Shown: positions 53,991 through 63,393 of the stretch, in pieces | How positions within the stretch are numbered: the first letter of the stretch is position 1 | Layout of the letters: the number at the start of each line of letters is the position of its first letter | Assembly (NCBI GenBank): GCA_900539185.1 | Contig: UQBG01000002.1 | Coordinates: 1 to 64,000, forward strand | Origin: an uncultured Clostridium sp. | GTDB taxonomy: Bacteria; Bacillota; Clostridia; Lachnospirales; Lachnospiraceae | Direction: 5' to 3' | Length of the DNA stretch: 64,000 bases | Translations under genes and position numbers: made by a program | Notes under the pieces: model-generated | What the model saw: only the letters and a program-made list of their open reading frames with translations | Database searches by the model: none | What the model was told of the DNA's origin: nothing

Positions 53991-54745
53991 CTCTTTGCCT
54001 CTCGATATTCTGTGGAAAAATCCGGTGCATACAGCCTGGATTTCCTATAGTGCTGATGGGTAATCACTTCCCCTACCAGTACGATTGCGGTCTTTGTGAT
54101 GGCATGTGCGTTTGCAGTCTCCGGTAATGTTCCGACTGTGCACACATAGGCCTCTTCCTCCGGCCAGGTCGCCTTATATACCAACGCTGCCGGTGTATCC
54201 TTCGTATAGCCACCGGCGATCAGCCGCTCACACAGCTCCTCTAAAAGACCGGTACTGAGATAAATCGCCATGGATGCCTGATGTGCCGCAAAGCTTTCAA
54301 TACTCTCCTTTGGCGGCACGCCTGTACGCCCCTCCATCCGTGTAATGATCAGGGACTGCGAAATATCCGGCAGTGTGTATTCGATATTTAAGGAAGCTGC
54401 TGCTCCAAAGCATGCACTCACTCCCGGACAGCTCTCATATCCGATTCCGAGCCGGTCAAGCTCATCCATTTGTTCTCGCACCGCCCCATATATACTCGGC
54501 TCTCCCGTATGCAGACGCACGATCATTTTCCCGTCCTTCTCTGCCTGATTCATCACATCAAGCACCTCGTCCAGTGTCATTCTTGCACTGTTATAGATCA
54601 CACATTCCTCTTTCGCATAGTCCAAAAGCTGAGGATTTACCAGAGATCCGGCATATATGATTACATCTGCCCGTTCCAAAAGATGCATACCTCTTACCGT
54701 TATCAGATCTGCTGCACCTGTTCCTGCTCCAACAAAATAAACCAT
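53987..54745 (-). CDS. cbiF: Cobalt-precorrin-4 C11-methyltransferase
   Basis: This 252-residue tetrapyrrole methylase carries VGAGTGAADLITVRGMHLLE, MIVRLHTGEPSIYGAVREQM and CPGVSACFGAAASLNIEYTLP, typical of CbiF/CobM. It adds the methyl group at C11. The ATG has AAGGAGG seven bases upstream even though it lies 43 bases inside cbiD, so the overlap is real. Confidence 0.95.
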   Translation of the reverse strand: MVYFVGAGTGAADLITVRGMHLLERADVIIYAGSLVNPQLLDYAKEECVIYNSARMTLDEVLDVMNQAEKDGKMIVRLHTGEPSIYGAVREQMDELDRLGIGYESCPGVSACFGAAASLNIEYTLPDISQSLIITRMEGRTGVPPKESIESFAAHQASMAIYLSTGLLEELCERLIAGGYTKDTPAALVYKATWPEEEAYVCTVGTLPETANAHAITKTAIVLVGEVITHQHYRKSRLYAPDFSTEYREAKR

Positions 54746-55833
54746 TTCTCTGCCTCCTTACTCTTTGCCAGCTCGCCAAATTCATTCGAATACATCACAC
54801 AGTCGATCTGCAGCCGGCCGTTTGCCCGTTTATCCAGGTAAAAGCATATTCGTTCCATAGCATACTCCATGACCGGATACAGCTTTCCACTTTCCTGCAG
54901 GATCGATAGTGCCTCTTCTGTCGACAGACAGTCCATGATCCGCATGATATCCTCCATCGAAACCCTGCATTTTACCGCAAATGCCGCCAACAGTTCTATT
55001 CTGCAGTCTGCTTCTCTGGAATGGGTATTCATGATTCCCCCGGCTACTTTTATCAGCTTCCCGATATGACCGGTCAAAAGCAATTTCTGAAAGCCCATAT
55101 CCGCCGCCATATCTATCGTCTGTCCGATAAAGTTGCTGCATTTTACACTCCGATCCAGATTGTAGCCATATCTGGTTTGCATAAAGTCCAGCCCATAATT
55201 GCCCGGTGCCACAGCCACATAATCAAATCCCTGTGCCCGTCTCTGGTTTAGCTCCACCTTTATCGTGTCCAGTATGGCCTGATTGCTCATTGGCTCCACG
55301 ATGCCGCTTGTCCCCAGGATGGATATTCCTCCGACGATTCCAAGCCTCGGATTAAAGGTCCTAGCCGCAAGTTCGGCTCCTGTCGGTACAGAGATCTCGA
55401 TCTCCAGTCCTCCTGTATAGTCCAGAAGCTCACATACCTCACGAACCTCTTTTTCAATCATCTCACGCGGAACATGATTGATCGCTGCATTTCCGACCGG
55501 CTGATCCAGTCCGGGCTTCGTTACTCTCCCGACCCCCTCGCCTCCGTCAATACGGATCGTTGCCCGGTCTGTCTCTTCTCCCACTGACAGGATAACACTG
55601 GCATAAATGCAAGCCCCCGTTGTAACATCCGGATCATCCCCTCCATCCTTCACGACAGCACAGCTCACCGCACGTTCCCTCCGCTTTATATCGATAATGT
55701 CCGCCGTATACGGGATACCCTTTGGCGTCTCGATCGTTATCTGTTTCTTTATCGTTCCGGTCAAAAGCATATATACCGCAGCCTTTGATGCTGCCGCGGC
55801 ACAGCTCCCGGTTGTAAACCCATATCTCATCAT
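54703..55833 (-). CDS. cbiD: Cobalt-precorrin-5B C1-methyltransferase
   Basis: This 376-residue enzyme methylates C1 in the anaerobic pathway. The N-terminus MMRYGFTTGSCAAAASKAA and the motifs DGGDDPDVTTGACIYASV and GTSGIVEPMSNQAILDTIK are family hallmarks. A longer frame reaches 55899, but the start at 55833 (or the adjacent ATG at 55830) lies behind GGAGACAGGTGCAGGAG. It overlaps cbiF by 43 bases and follows cbiC by 23. Confidence 0.94.
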   Translation of the reverse strand: MMRYGFTTGSCAAAASKAAVYMLLTGTIKKQITIETPKGIPYTADIIDIKRRERAVSCAVVKDGGDDPDVTTGACIYASVILSVGEETDRATIRIDGGEGVGRVTKPGLDQPVGNAAINHVPREMIEKEVREVCELLDYTGGLEIEISVPTGAELAARTFNPRLGIVGGISILGTSGIVEPMSNQAILDTIKVELNQRRAQGFDYVAVAPGNYGLDFMQTRYGYNLDRSVKCSNFIGQTIDMAADMGFQKLLLTGHIGKLIKVAGGIMNTHSREADCRIELLAAFAVKCRVSMEDIMRIMDCLSTEEALSILQESGKLYPVMEYAMERICFYLDKRANGRLQIDCVMYSNEFGELAKSKEAEKWFILLEQEQVQQI

Positions 55834-55856
55834 TCTCCTGCACCTGTCTCCTGCTT

Positions 55857-56510
55857 TTACTGCCTTCGATCTGCCATTGTGTATATGATTGCATTGCATA
55901 TCGCTGCTGCAATATTGCTGCCACCCTTTCTGCCCTTATTTACAATATAGGGCACATCGGTCTCCATGATCAGCTCCTTTGCAGCCTCCACATTCACAAA
56001 GCCAACCGGAACCCCTATGATAAATGCCGGCCGGTAGCGTCCCTGCTGCAGCATCTCATAGAGCTGAATCAATGCGGTCGGTGCGTTTCCCACAGCAAAG
56101 ATCACCGGTTTTTCTATTCTTGCCGCCATCTCCATGCTGACAGCCGCCCGCGTTGTCTTTCGCTCCTTTGCCAGCTCCGCTACCGTCTCATCTGCCATAA
56201 AGCAGTGTACCTGTCCTCCGAATCCGGCAAGCAGCTTTTTATTAATCCCGGAAAGTGCCATATTGGTATCTGTCACAATGTCTGCTCCGTTTCTTATGAG
56301 TTCCTTCGCCTTTGCCACAGCACCCGGTGAATACTTTAGGGTATCCACGTATTCAAAGTCTGCACTTGTATGAATCACCCGCTTTGTGATCGGTTCCTGA
56401 TCTGCCGGAAGTACAATTCTCCGTTTTTCAAGCTCCTGAGATAGAATCTCAAAGCTCCGTTTTTCAATTTCCATTGGCTGTAAATGCTCAATCTTTTTCA
56501 ATGCATGCAC
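55857..56510 (-). CDS. cbiC: Cobalt-precorrin-8 methylmutase
   Basis: This 217-residue enzyme moves a methyl group from C11 to C12 to give cobyrinate. The catalytic histidine lies in RVIHTSADFEY; other motifs are DTNMALSGINKK, VGNAPTALIQLYEML and GVPVGFVNVEAAKE. It overlaps the cobD-like gene by 23 bases; AGGTG lies just before the ATG. Confidence 0.95.
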   Translation of the reverse strand: MHALKKIEHLQPMEIEKRSFEILSQELEKRRIVLPADQEPITKRVIHTSADFEYVDTLKYSPGAVAKAKELIRNGADIVTDTNMALSGINKKLLAGFGGQVHCFMADETVAELAKERKTTRAAVSMEMAARIEKPVIFAVGNAPTALIQLYEMLQQGRYRPAFIIGVPVGFVNVEAAKELIMETDVPYIVNKGRKGGSNIAAAICNAIIYTMADRRQ

Positions 56511-57510
56511 CTATCGCTTTCAATAATTTTTCGTTTTCTTCTTCCGTCTTTACTGCGACTCTGTAGTATCCGCTCGTAAGTCCCCGATAGTTGGAACAGT
56601 CCCGTATCAGAATCCCTCTCTCTAACAGCAGATCATACAGCGGGACCTCCGTATAGAATAATATAAAGTTTGCCCGACTGTTATATACCCGGAACCCGTA
56701 TGCCGTCAGTCCCGCCATCAGCTTTCTTCTCTGCTCCGTCACATAGTCTCTGGTTTCGGCAACATACGCCTTCTCCTGCGTACATGCGACTCCGGCTGCC
56801 TGTGCGATCCCTGAAATATTCCACTCCGGCAGATGCTTTGAGATCGTTTCCCTTACTACCGGACTGCCACATATCAAGTATCCCAGACGCACACCGGGGA
56901 TTGCATAGAGTTTTGTAAATGCACGTACCACTATCAGATTCTCATACTGCTCCGTCATACCTACGGCAGACCAGGCATCCTCACAGAAGTCGATAAAGCA
57001 TTCATCCATGACAACATAGATGTTTTTATCCCGGCAATGGTTTAAGATCTTTCCTATGGTTTCTTTCTCCAACGTCTGTCCGGTAGGATTATTCGGATTT
57101 GCCAGAAATAAAAGATCAATATCCCCGGTCAGAGCCTGTATGAGTTCCTGCTCGTCCAATCCGTCCTTCTTCCAATCGTAGTATATTTTTTTGCAATCAA
57201 CCGCATCGACCGCATACTCATAACCATAAAAGGATGGTATGGGAATCACTGCCTGCCTCGGCTTTATGGCATGAACGACCGCCATGAAAAGCTCCGAGGC
57301 ACCATTTCCAAACAGAACCTCTTCTGCCCGGTCTTTTGCTACCGCATACCTGAGTCTGTCACAGTTGATGTCCGGATAGCGGTCACAATGCTCTACGGCA
57401 TCATGCATTGCCCTTTTCACACGGTCCGGCATCCCAAGTGGATTAATATTGACCGAATAGTCCATATTCACTTTGTTGTTATAAATGTCTCCACCATGGA
57501 TATTTTTCAT
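56488..57510 (-). CDS. cobD: Threonine-phosphate decarboxylase (CobD-type aminotransferase fold)
   Basis: This 340-residue PLP enzyme belongs to the histidinol-phosphate aminotransferase fold. It starts KNIHGGDIYNN and has DYSVNINPLGMP, LFGNGASELF, FLANPNNPTGQTL and the PLP lysine in AFTKLYAIPGVRLGY. In this operon it should decarboxylate L-threonine phosphate to aminopropanol phosphate. The start at 57510 overlaps the cbiB stop as ATGA with GGGGA upstream; longer frames to 57567 are less likely. A histidinol-phosphate role is made unlikely by context. Confidence 0.9.
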   Translation of the reverse strand: MKNIHGGDIYNNKVNMDYSVNINPLGMPDRVKRAMHDAVEHCDRYPDINCDRLRYAVAKDRAEEVLFGNGASELFMAVVHAIKPRQAVIPIPSFYGYEYAVDAVDCKKIYYDWKKDGLDEQELIQALTGDIDLLFLANPNNPTGQTLEKETIGKILNHCRDKNIYVVMDECFIDFCEDAWSAVGMTEQYENLIVVRAFTKLYAIPGVRLGYLICGSPVVRETISKHLPEWNISGIAQAAGVACTQEKAYVAETRDYVTEQRRKLMAGLTAYGFRVYNSRANFILFYTEVPLYDLLLERGILIRDCSNYRGLTSGYYRVAVKTEEENEKLLKAIGACIEKD

Positions 57511-58514
57511 CGCATTCCCCATAAAAAATAATGATATAAATAACAACTGCATAATCCGAGACTGCAAAGCAGCTCACAGATCCATGCCGTCCTATACATC
57601 AGCTTGTTTGCCCGCCGGATATCCTCGTATTCGATCGGCCGCAACGCATCTCCTATCAATGGCTTTTTAACCGTCTTTCCGAAATAAACAGCATCTCCGG
57701 CAAGCTGTATGCGGAGTGCACCGGCACATACCGCTTCTGTCTGAGCAGAATTCGGGCTTGCATGCTTCCGCCTGTCTCTTCGATAAATCTTACGTGCCTG
57801 TGCCCCGTCAAACTGACTGCCTCCCAGATAAGCGGCCAATATCATAAGCCGGGCACTGATTCTAGCCGGAAAAAAATTCACAACGTCATCCAGCTTTGCC
57901 GCCGCTCTGCCGAAACAAAGATATCGATCATTCTTATATCCAATCATCGAGTCCATCGTATTGATCGCCTTATATACAAATCCAAGAACCGGACCGCCGA
58001 TCGCTGTATAGAGCATGGGAGCAATGACACCGTCAGATGTATTTTCCGCAACCGTCTCAACTGCCGCCTTTGTGACTCCGACTGCGTCCAGTGCATCCGT
58101 ATCCCGCCCGACAATCATGGATACTGCCCTTCGACCGGCCTCCAGTCCCTCCTCTTTCAGACTCGTATACACCTTCATACTTTCCACCCGAAGGCATTTC
58201 GTAGCAAGGATCTGATAGGTCATAACTGCCTCGATGGCGGTTCCGAGATATGGATGAATCCGATACCCAACGAAAAGGACTGCCGCTGATACGAGACCTG
58301 TGGCCAGAATCACAAGCACAACGAGAAAAACACCATATCGGATCTTATGATTCTCTTTATTGTCTTTCGCATTTACACGCTCGCGGTTCAGCCGTTTCTC
58401 CAAACCTGCGATCATGCATCCGATCAGTCTGATCGGATGCGGCAGCCAATGCGGATCTCCGATGATCAGATCCAGAATAAACCCCGCCACAAATGCAGCT
58501 ATATGATATCTCAT
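57507..58514 (-). CDS. cbiB: Adenosylcobinamide-phosphate synthase
   Basis: This 335-residue membrane protein attaches aminopropanol phosphate to cobyric acid. It has FILDLIIGDPHWLPHPIRLIG, ETVAENTSDGVIAPMLYTAIGG, NTMDSMIGYKNDRY and ASPNSAQTEAVCAGAL, all CbiB hallmarks, and several hydrophobic helices. It overlaps the cobD gene, whose product it uses. Confidence 0.95.
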   Translation of the reverse strand: MRYHIAAFVAGFILDLIIGDPHWLPHPIRLIGCMIAGLEKRLNRERVNAKDNKENHKIRYGVFLVVLVILATGLVSAAVLFVGYRIHPYLGTAIEAVMTYQILATKCLRVESMKVYTSLKEEGLEAGRRAVSMIVGRDTDALDAVGVTKAAVETVAENTSDGVIAPMLYTAIGGPVLGFVYKAINTMDSMIGYKNDRYLCFGRAAAKLDDVVNFFPARISARLMILAAYLGGSQFDGAQARKIYRRDRRKHASPNSAQTEAVCAGALRIQLAGDAVYFGKTVKKPLIGDALRPIEYEDIRRANKLMYRTAWICELLCSLGLCSCYLYHYFLWGMR

Positions 58515-58542
58515 GCTTTCTACCCTAACCTCTACCTCTGTT

Positions 58543-59175
58543 TTATATATGAATGGCTTCTATATCCGTAAACATGTAGCCATCCTGTGTGTGTTCTATG
58601 TTACATCGAAACCCGCAGCCGTTTCCTACCTGATAGTCAAAATAATCGCCGCTACAGTAATGACTGAAAATCGCCATGATCGTACCGCCATGCACAACAA
58701 ATGCAACCGGCTTCTCCGGGTCCGTCTTCCTCATCACCCGTTCAAAGCCGTTTACACATCGTTTCATAAACGCCTCTCTGCTCTCTCCGTCCGGAAACGG
58801 CAGGACTCCGCCACTGTCGATCCACGCCTGATATGCCTTTTGATATCGTGAATCCGTGCTTAACTGTTCATGATCTTTTCCCTCAAATGCACCGAAATCC
58901 ATCTCTGAAAACGCTTCTTCTGTCCTGTATTCCGCATCCGGATATAGGATCTGAGCGGTCTGTATGCACCTGATCAACGGACTGGAATACACAACCGGCT
59001 CTTCCATGTCCGGGCTATCATATACACCGGATAAGACAGCGTGCCGGAGTTTTTGGATGCCGGCTTCTTCGAGTGGCTCATCGGTTCTTCCCAGATATTT
59101 GTGTTCCCGGTTGGAGACCGTACTTCCATGCCTTATAAAGATCCCTTTTATTTTATTTTTTGCCCGATTCCACAT
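58543..59175 (-). CDS. Histidine phosphatase family protein, probable alpha-ribazole phosphatase
   Basis: This 210-residue protein has the phosphoglycerate-mutase-like motif FIRHGSTVSN, the second catalytic region FAFEGKDHEQL-like (DFGAFEGKDH) and FVVHGGTIMAIF. In the cobalamin context it probably acts as CobC, removing phosphate from alpha-ribazole phosphate or cobalamin phosphate. It overlaps the preceding short CobU-like gene by 28 bases and has no good ribosome binding site, so it may rely on coupled translation. Confidence 0.82.
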   Translation of the reverse strand: MWNRAKNKIKGIFIRHGSTVSNREHKYLGRTDEPLEEAGIQKLRHAVLSGVYDSPDMEEPVVYSSPLIRCIQTAQILYPDAEYRTEEAFSEMDFGAFEGKDHEQLSTDSRYQKAYQAWIDSGGVLPFPDGESREAFMKRCVNGFERVMRKTDPEKPVAFVVHGGTIMAIFSHYCSGDYFDYQVGNGCGFRCNIEHTQDGYMFTDIEAIHI

Positions 59176-59477
59176 ACTACACGCACCACCTCATCTGCCC
59201 GGCCTGCCAGTTCGATCAGCACTCTGCCGGATTGTTCCCGGTATTCTCTCTCATGGGGATCCATCGGAACGATTCCATTCCCGATCTCATCGCTTATAAG
59301 GATGGTATCCGGAGCTTCCTCTATGTACTGATACAGCTTTTTCACATACTCTGTATCGCAGGCTTTCGTACAGTCAAATATGACCACACGTTTCCGGTAT
59401 TCCTCGGAAGAACCTACCATTGTTTCTCTTACATATTTTCGTTTTCCCTGTGCATATCCGCCAATTACCAGTTTCAT
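59148..59477 (-). CDS. Short CobU-like P-loop protein
   Basis: This 109-residue protein has an atypical P-loop (GGYAQGKRKY, residues 6-15). The CobU-like second half has LISDEIGNGIVPMDPHEREYREQSGR and VVRVVCGIGQKIK. It lacks the RIERHR segment that carries the guanylylated histidine in CobU, and it is about 70 residues shorter. A full-length CobU is encoded two genes upstream. It may act as a partial kinase, a regulator, or a specialised enzyme; the frame is intact with a good AGGAG site, so it does not look like a pseudogene. Confidence 0.78.
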   Translation of the reverse strand: MKLVIGGYAQGKRKYVRETMVGSSEEYRKRVVIFDCTKACDTEYVKKLYQYIEEAPDTILISDEIGNGIVPMDPHEREYREQSGRVLIELAGRADEVVRVVCGIGQKIK

Positions 59478-59514
59478 CGTATGCTCCTGTTCTTATATCC
59501 CTATTAGATCTCCG

Positions 59515-60291
59515 TCATCTGCCGCTGCTTATCACGATGGATACGACGGCTGTCACCACCGCCATGCAGCCCTCGCAGACCGTCACAAAGTAGCCTGCAG
59601 TATCACCTGTGATACCACCCAGTTCTTTTTTACTCTTATAGTAATAATATAAGAAACTGCCCAGTGCAGCGACAACCGCTGCGGTTCCTGCCGGAAGCGA
59701 CAGATATAACATCCATGCTGTACACAGAATGAGTTGAATCAAAAGAGCTCCCTTTACGATCCGTTTCTGTGCCGCATCCGCAAACATATAGAGCAGGCCA
59801 TCCGTCTTTGCTGATTTCCAGGACACGACAGCCATGCCGCTTAAGCCTCTTGCCAGGAAGAAGCCGCTGCAGAATACAGCCAGACACCTCGCATCCGTGA
59901 TCTGCGAAAAGGCTCCGAGATAAAGCAGGCCATACGCAGCCAGCATAATCACCGCAAAGGCTCCGATATGCGGATCCTTTAAGATCTCCAGTTTCCTCTC
60001 GCGTGGCTGATAGGAATGAAAGGCATCCATCGTATCCATAAACCCATCGATATGAAATCCACCGGTTACAGCAATCGGAATCAGCATGCCCACTGCGATA
60101 TAACAGATCATTCCGATTCCGATCCTGTCACACAACCAGTGCCAAAGCCATATCAGCACTCCGATCACAGCTCCGATCCATGGAAAAAAGCATAACATGT
60201 ATCGCATATCGTCCTCTTTCCACTCAAGCTGTGGTGTTGGTATCTTTGAATACATCGAAAATGCAACGATGCATGATCGGATTAGTTTCAT
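59515..60291 (-). CDS. cobS: Adenosylcobinamide-GDP ribazoletransferase (cobalamin synthase)
   Basis: This 258-residue membrane enzyme joins AdoCbi-GDP and alpha-ribazole. It begins IVAFSMYSKIPTPQLEW and contains the metal-binding GGFHIDGFMDTMDAFHS, with several hydrophobic helices. AAGGGGAAG precedes the ATG. It follows cobU by 13 bases. Confidence 0.95.
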   Translation of the reverse strand: MKLIRSCIVAFSMYSKIPTPQLEWKEDDMRYMLCFFPWIGAVIGVLIWLWHWLCDRIGIGMICYIAVGMLIPIAVTGGFHIDGFMDTMDAFHSYQPRERKLEILKDPHIGAFAVIMLAAYGLLYLGAFSQITDARCLAVFCSGFFLARGLSGMAVVSWKSAKTDGLLYMFADAAQKRIVKGALLIQLILCTAWMLYLSLPAGTAAVVAALGSFLYYYYKSKKELGGITGDTAGYFVTVCEGCMAVVTAVVSIVISSGR

Positions 60292-60304
60292 GTACTTCCC
60301 CTTT

Positions 60305-60868
60305 CTATCCCTTTATCCGTACGGGAATCCCGACAACCACCTCTATGACGCGGTCTGCCATGGCTGCTATCTCTTGATTTATCAGTCCCATGGCCTTTAA
60401 ATACTCCATGGTTGCGGCATCATACCTTCTTCCATCCTCAAACACATTGTTGGTCACGATTACCAGTTCCTCGAAGCTGTCCCGCAGCAACCGTATCCCT
60501 TCCGAGATCTTTTGACAGACCGTATCCGTATCCACGATTTCGGGAGTTCCCTTGTCATCCTCCTGAAACATTTCATTTGCCACGAGGTTTGACATACATT
60601 CAAGCAACGCTGCCGGTTGATCTCCGGCATACCGAAGATTCTCCATCTTCTCCACCAACTTCCGGATATCCGTCGGTTGTTCTATCGTAATAAAACCTTT
60701 GCCCTGCCGCATCCTCCGGTGTCGCTCGATCCTTTTTTCTCCCTCGGTGTCAGAAACTTTCATTGTAGCAATGTAGTATTTATGACGGTTTCCAGACCGT
60801 TCGCATATATAGTTTTCCGCATAGGCAGACTTCCCACTGCCGCTTCCCCCGGTTATCACCGTCATCAT
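60305..60868 (-). CDS. cobU: Adenosylcobinamide kinase / adenosylcobinamide-phosphate guanylyltransferase
   Basis: This 187-residue bifunctional enzyme has the P-loop TGGSGSGKSAYAE and the guanylyl-acceptor histidine in KRIERHRRMR. LLECMSNLVANEMF and VTNNVFEDGRRYDAAT follow. It activates adenosylcobinamide for the CobS reaction. It starts immediately after the cobT stop with no spacer. Confidence 0.93.
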   Translation of the reverse strand: MMTVITGGSGSGKSAYAENYICERSGNRHKYYIATMKVSDTEGEKRIERHRRMRQGKGFITIEQPTDIRKLVEKMENLRYAGDQPAALLECMSNLVANEMFQEDDKGTPEIVDTDTVCQKISEGIRLLRDSFEELVIVTNNVFEDGRRYDAATMEYLKAMGLINQEIAAMADRVIEVVVGIPVRIKG

Positions 60869-61915
60869 CTATACATACCTCTCATAGGGTGTCACCTTTA
60901 TATCTCCAAATGTTGTCCTGTCGCCGTATATGCTCATTGCCAGATCTAAGAGTGCAAACATCATGACCGCTCCGGTTCCCTCACCAAGTGCAAGCTGTCC
61001 GTCTATGACCGGCTCCAGTCCGAGTGACTCTGTCAAAGGTCCTACGGCAGGTTCTTTTCCGCTATGCGATGCGATCATATACGCCTTCACGCCCGGCACC
61101 ATACGTTCCGCCGCCAGTGCTGCGACCATGCTGATTACACCGTCTAAAACGATTGGGATATGGTACCTTGCACCACCGATACATACACCGGCGAGTCCGG
61201 CGATATCCAGTCCGCCTACGGTCCTTAAGATCGTAAATGCATCTGCCTGATAAAGCTCATATTTTTCAAGCGCATCCCTTATCACAGACTCCTTGATTGC
61301 AAGCCCCCGATCGTTAAGACCGGCACCTCTTCCGGTAACGGACTGTACATCACAGCCTAATAGGGCTGCCGCCATCGCTGCACTGGTCGTTGTATTACCG
61401 ATACCCATTTCTCCGGTTGCCAGTATGCCGTATCCGGCTTTCCTGCACATGTGTACCATCTCTATCCCCACTCTGATCGCTCTCCGAGTCTCATCTGCAG
61501 TCATTGCCGGCTCCAGGGCGAAGTTTCTCGTACCGGGTCTTACCTTTTTATCCAGAAGTCCCGCCACCTGCTCTGTGCTGTTTATCCCGATATCCACCGG
61601 TATTGTATCTGCCCCGATCGCCGCCGCCATCTGTCCGACGGATGACTGTTGCTTTGCCATGGAGCGGGCCACTGCAAATGTAACCTCCTGCCCCGACTGA
61701 CTGACACCTTCGGCGACAACCCCGTTATCCGCACACATTATAATAACTGCTTTCTTTGCAATATCAATCTGTGTACTTCCCTGTATGGCACCGATCTGAT
61801 CAATTATGGTTTCAAATCGTCCCATACCGTCTAACGGTTTTGCAACCGCATCCCAGTTTTGCTGCACACGCTCCCGGATTTTTTCATTTGGTTGTTCAAT
61901 CTTAAGCTCCGTCAA
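60869..61915 (-). CDS. cobT: Nicotinate-nucleotide-dimethylbenzimidazole phosphoribosyltransferase
   Basis: This 348-residue enzyme makes alpha-ribazole phosphate from a lower-ligand base and nicotinate mononucleotide. Motifs are NWDAVAKPLDGMGRFE, IMCADNGVVAEGVSQ, GEMGIGNTTTSAAMAA and LGEGTGAVMMF. The start is TTG at 61915 behind GGGAGG six bases upstream, inside the end of cbiP. ATG codons at 61939 and 61948 lie upstream without a clear site. The product length from TTG fits the family. Confidence 0.93.
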   Translation of the reverse strand: MTELKIEQPNEKIRERVQQNWDAVAKPLDGMGRFETIIDQIGAIQGSTQIDIAKKAVIIMCADNGVVAEGVSQSGQEVTFAVARSMAKQQSSVGQMAAAIGADTIPVDIGINSTEQVAGLLDKKVRPGTRNFALEPAMTADETRRAIRVGIEMVHMCRKAGYGILATGEMGIGNTTTSAAMAAALLGCDVQSVTGRGAGLNDRGLAIKESVIRDALEKYELYQADAFTILRTVGGLDIAGLAGVCIGGARYHIPIVLDGVISMVAALAAERMVPGVKAYMIASHSGKEPAVGPLTESLGLEPVIDGQLALGEGTGAVMMFALLDLAMSIYGDRTTFGDIKVTPYERYV

Positions 61916-63383
61916 TCTCGGCCTCCCTAAGCATTCCATATATTGCATCCATATCCAGATACTGTCTCAATGTATCTGCGAGTTTATCATATTGCTGTTC
62001 TTTATAGACCGAATAGTCTAAAAAGGAATCTCCGGACAGTTTGATCCCCTTTTTTTGTGCCAGATATCCAACGATATGTTTGGCGATCGCTGCGGCATCA
62101 AACAGCCCATGTATGTAGGATCCATAGACATTCGCCCCATCTGAGACAATCGCCTCTAACTGTCCTTCTCCGGATTCCATATCTGTATATCCCATATGGA
62201 TCTCATAGCCTTTATACTGCATCCCGGATATGCCGGAAAATGCACCCTCTGTCTGCGGAATCCGTCCGGAGACCTGACCTCTCTTTTTTTGTTGTTGCAG
62301 CGTGGTTTCGGTTGGGAGCAGTTCCATGCCCCTTACAGAACCACCCTCCTCTACAGCATCCGGATCACAGATGCTATGTCCGAGCATCTGATAGCCGCCA
62401 CAGATGCCAAAGACCGGAACCGTACCGGAAAGCTTCTTTACCGCCGCTTCGAGTCCATTCTGCCGCATCCACTTAAGATCTCCCATGGTATTTTTACTGC
62501 CTGGGAGAAAAATCATATCCGGATGATGGAGTTCGGATACCGATGTAACATATCTTACGGATACCTCTTTCATCTGTTCAAACACGTTAAAGTCAGTAAA
62601 ATTCGAGATTCTGGGATATCGGATTACAGCGATATCAATGATACCCTCGTCTTTCCGGTCAAAACGCTCCGTCAGACTATCCTCATCCTCCAGAGCGAGC
62701 TCCATATACGGAACTACTCCGACTACCGGTACCTGCCCTTTCTTCTCCAGCATTTCAATGCCGGGATCCAGAATGCTTTTATCCCCTCGGAACTTATTTA
62801 CGATCAGCCCCTTTACCCGGTTCTTTTCTTCATCGGTAAGGAGCAGCAAGGTTCCGAGAAGCTGTGCGAATACCCCGCCTCTGTCGATATCTCCTACCAG
62901 AAGTACGGGTGCATTTACCATATGAGCCATCCCCATATTTACAATATCCTGTTCCTTCAGATTGATCTCGGCAGGGCTTCCGGCTCCCTCGATCACAATA
63001 ATATCCGCATACTGTTCCAGCTCCCGGAAGGCCTCCTTTATATCCGGGATCAGCTTTGTCTTATAGCGAAAGTAATCCTTTGCAGTCATATTGCCAAGTA
63101 CCCGGCCATTTACGATCACCTGTGAGCCTACATTGTTGGTTGGCTTCAAAAGGATCGGATTCATACATACCATTGGCCGGATTCCGGATGCCTCGGCCTG
63201 CATAACCTGTGCCCGTCCCATTTCAAGCCCTTCGTCTGTGATATAAGAATTCAATGCCATATTCTGTGATTTAAATGGAGCTACCCGATAACCGTCCTGT
63301 TTCAATATACGACAAAGTCCCGCAACCAGAAAGCTTTTTCCGGCACTCGACATCGTGCCCTGTACCATAATTACTCTTGCCAT
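61902..63383 (-). CDS. cbiP: Cobyric acid synthase
   Basis: This 493-residue enzyme amidates side chains b, d, e and g of adenosylcobyrinate a,c-diamide. It has the N-terminal ATPase motif GTMSSAGKSFLVAGL with FKSQNMALNSYITDEGLEMG. The C-terminal glutaminase has Cys in FGICGGYQMLG and His in GSYIHGLFD. It is also known as CobQ. It begins 10 bases after the partial ABC ATPase gene and overlaps cobT by 14 bases. Confidence 0.95.
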   Translation of the reverse strand: MARVIMVQGTMSSAGKSFLVAGLCRILKQDGYRVAPFKSQNMALNSYITDEGLEMGRAQVMQAEASGIRPMVCMNPILLKPTNNVGSQVIVNGRVLGNMTAKDYFRYKTKLIPDIKEAFRELEQYADIIVIEGAGSPAEINLKEQDIVNMGMAHMVNAPVLLVGDIDRGGVFAQLLGTLLLLTDEEKNRVKGLIVNKFRGDKSILDPGIEMLEKKGQVPVVGVVPYMELALEDEDSLTERFDRKDEGIIDIAVIRYPRISNFTDFNVFEQMKEVSVRYVTSVSELHHPDMIFLPGSKNTMGDLKWMRQNGLEAAVKKLSGTVPVFGICGGYQMLGHSICDPDAVEEGGSVRGMELLPTETTLQQQKKRGQVSGRIPQTEGAFSGISGMQYKGYEIHMGYTDMESGEGQLEAIVSDGANVYGSYIHGLFDAAAIAKHIVGYLAQKKGIKLSGDSFLDYSVYKEQQYDKLADTLRQYLDMDAIYGMLREAEIDGA

Positions 63384-63393
63384 ACCCTACTTC

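Noticed and set aside
54703..54745. Overlaps among cbi genes as possible frameshifts
   Set aside because: Each downstream gene has its own start and ribosome binding site and a family-typical N-terminus, so the overlaps are real.
62196..63125. A plus-strand open frame of about 309 codons opposite cbiP
   Set aside because: It lies wholly antisense to a clear cobyric acid synthase gene and shows no domain or start signal.
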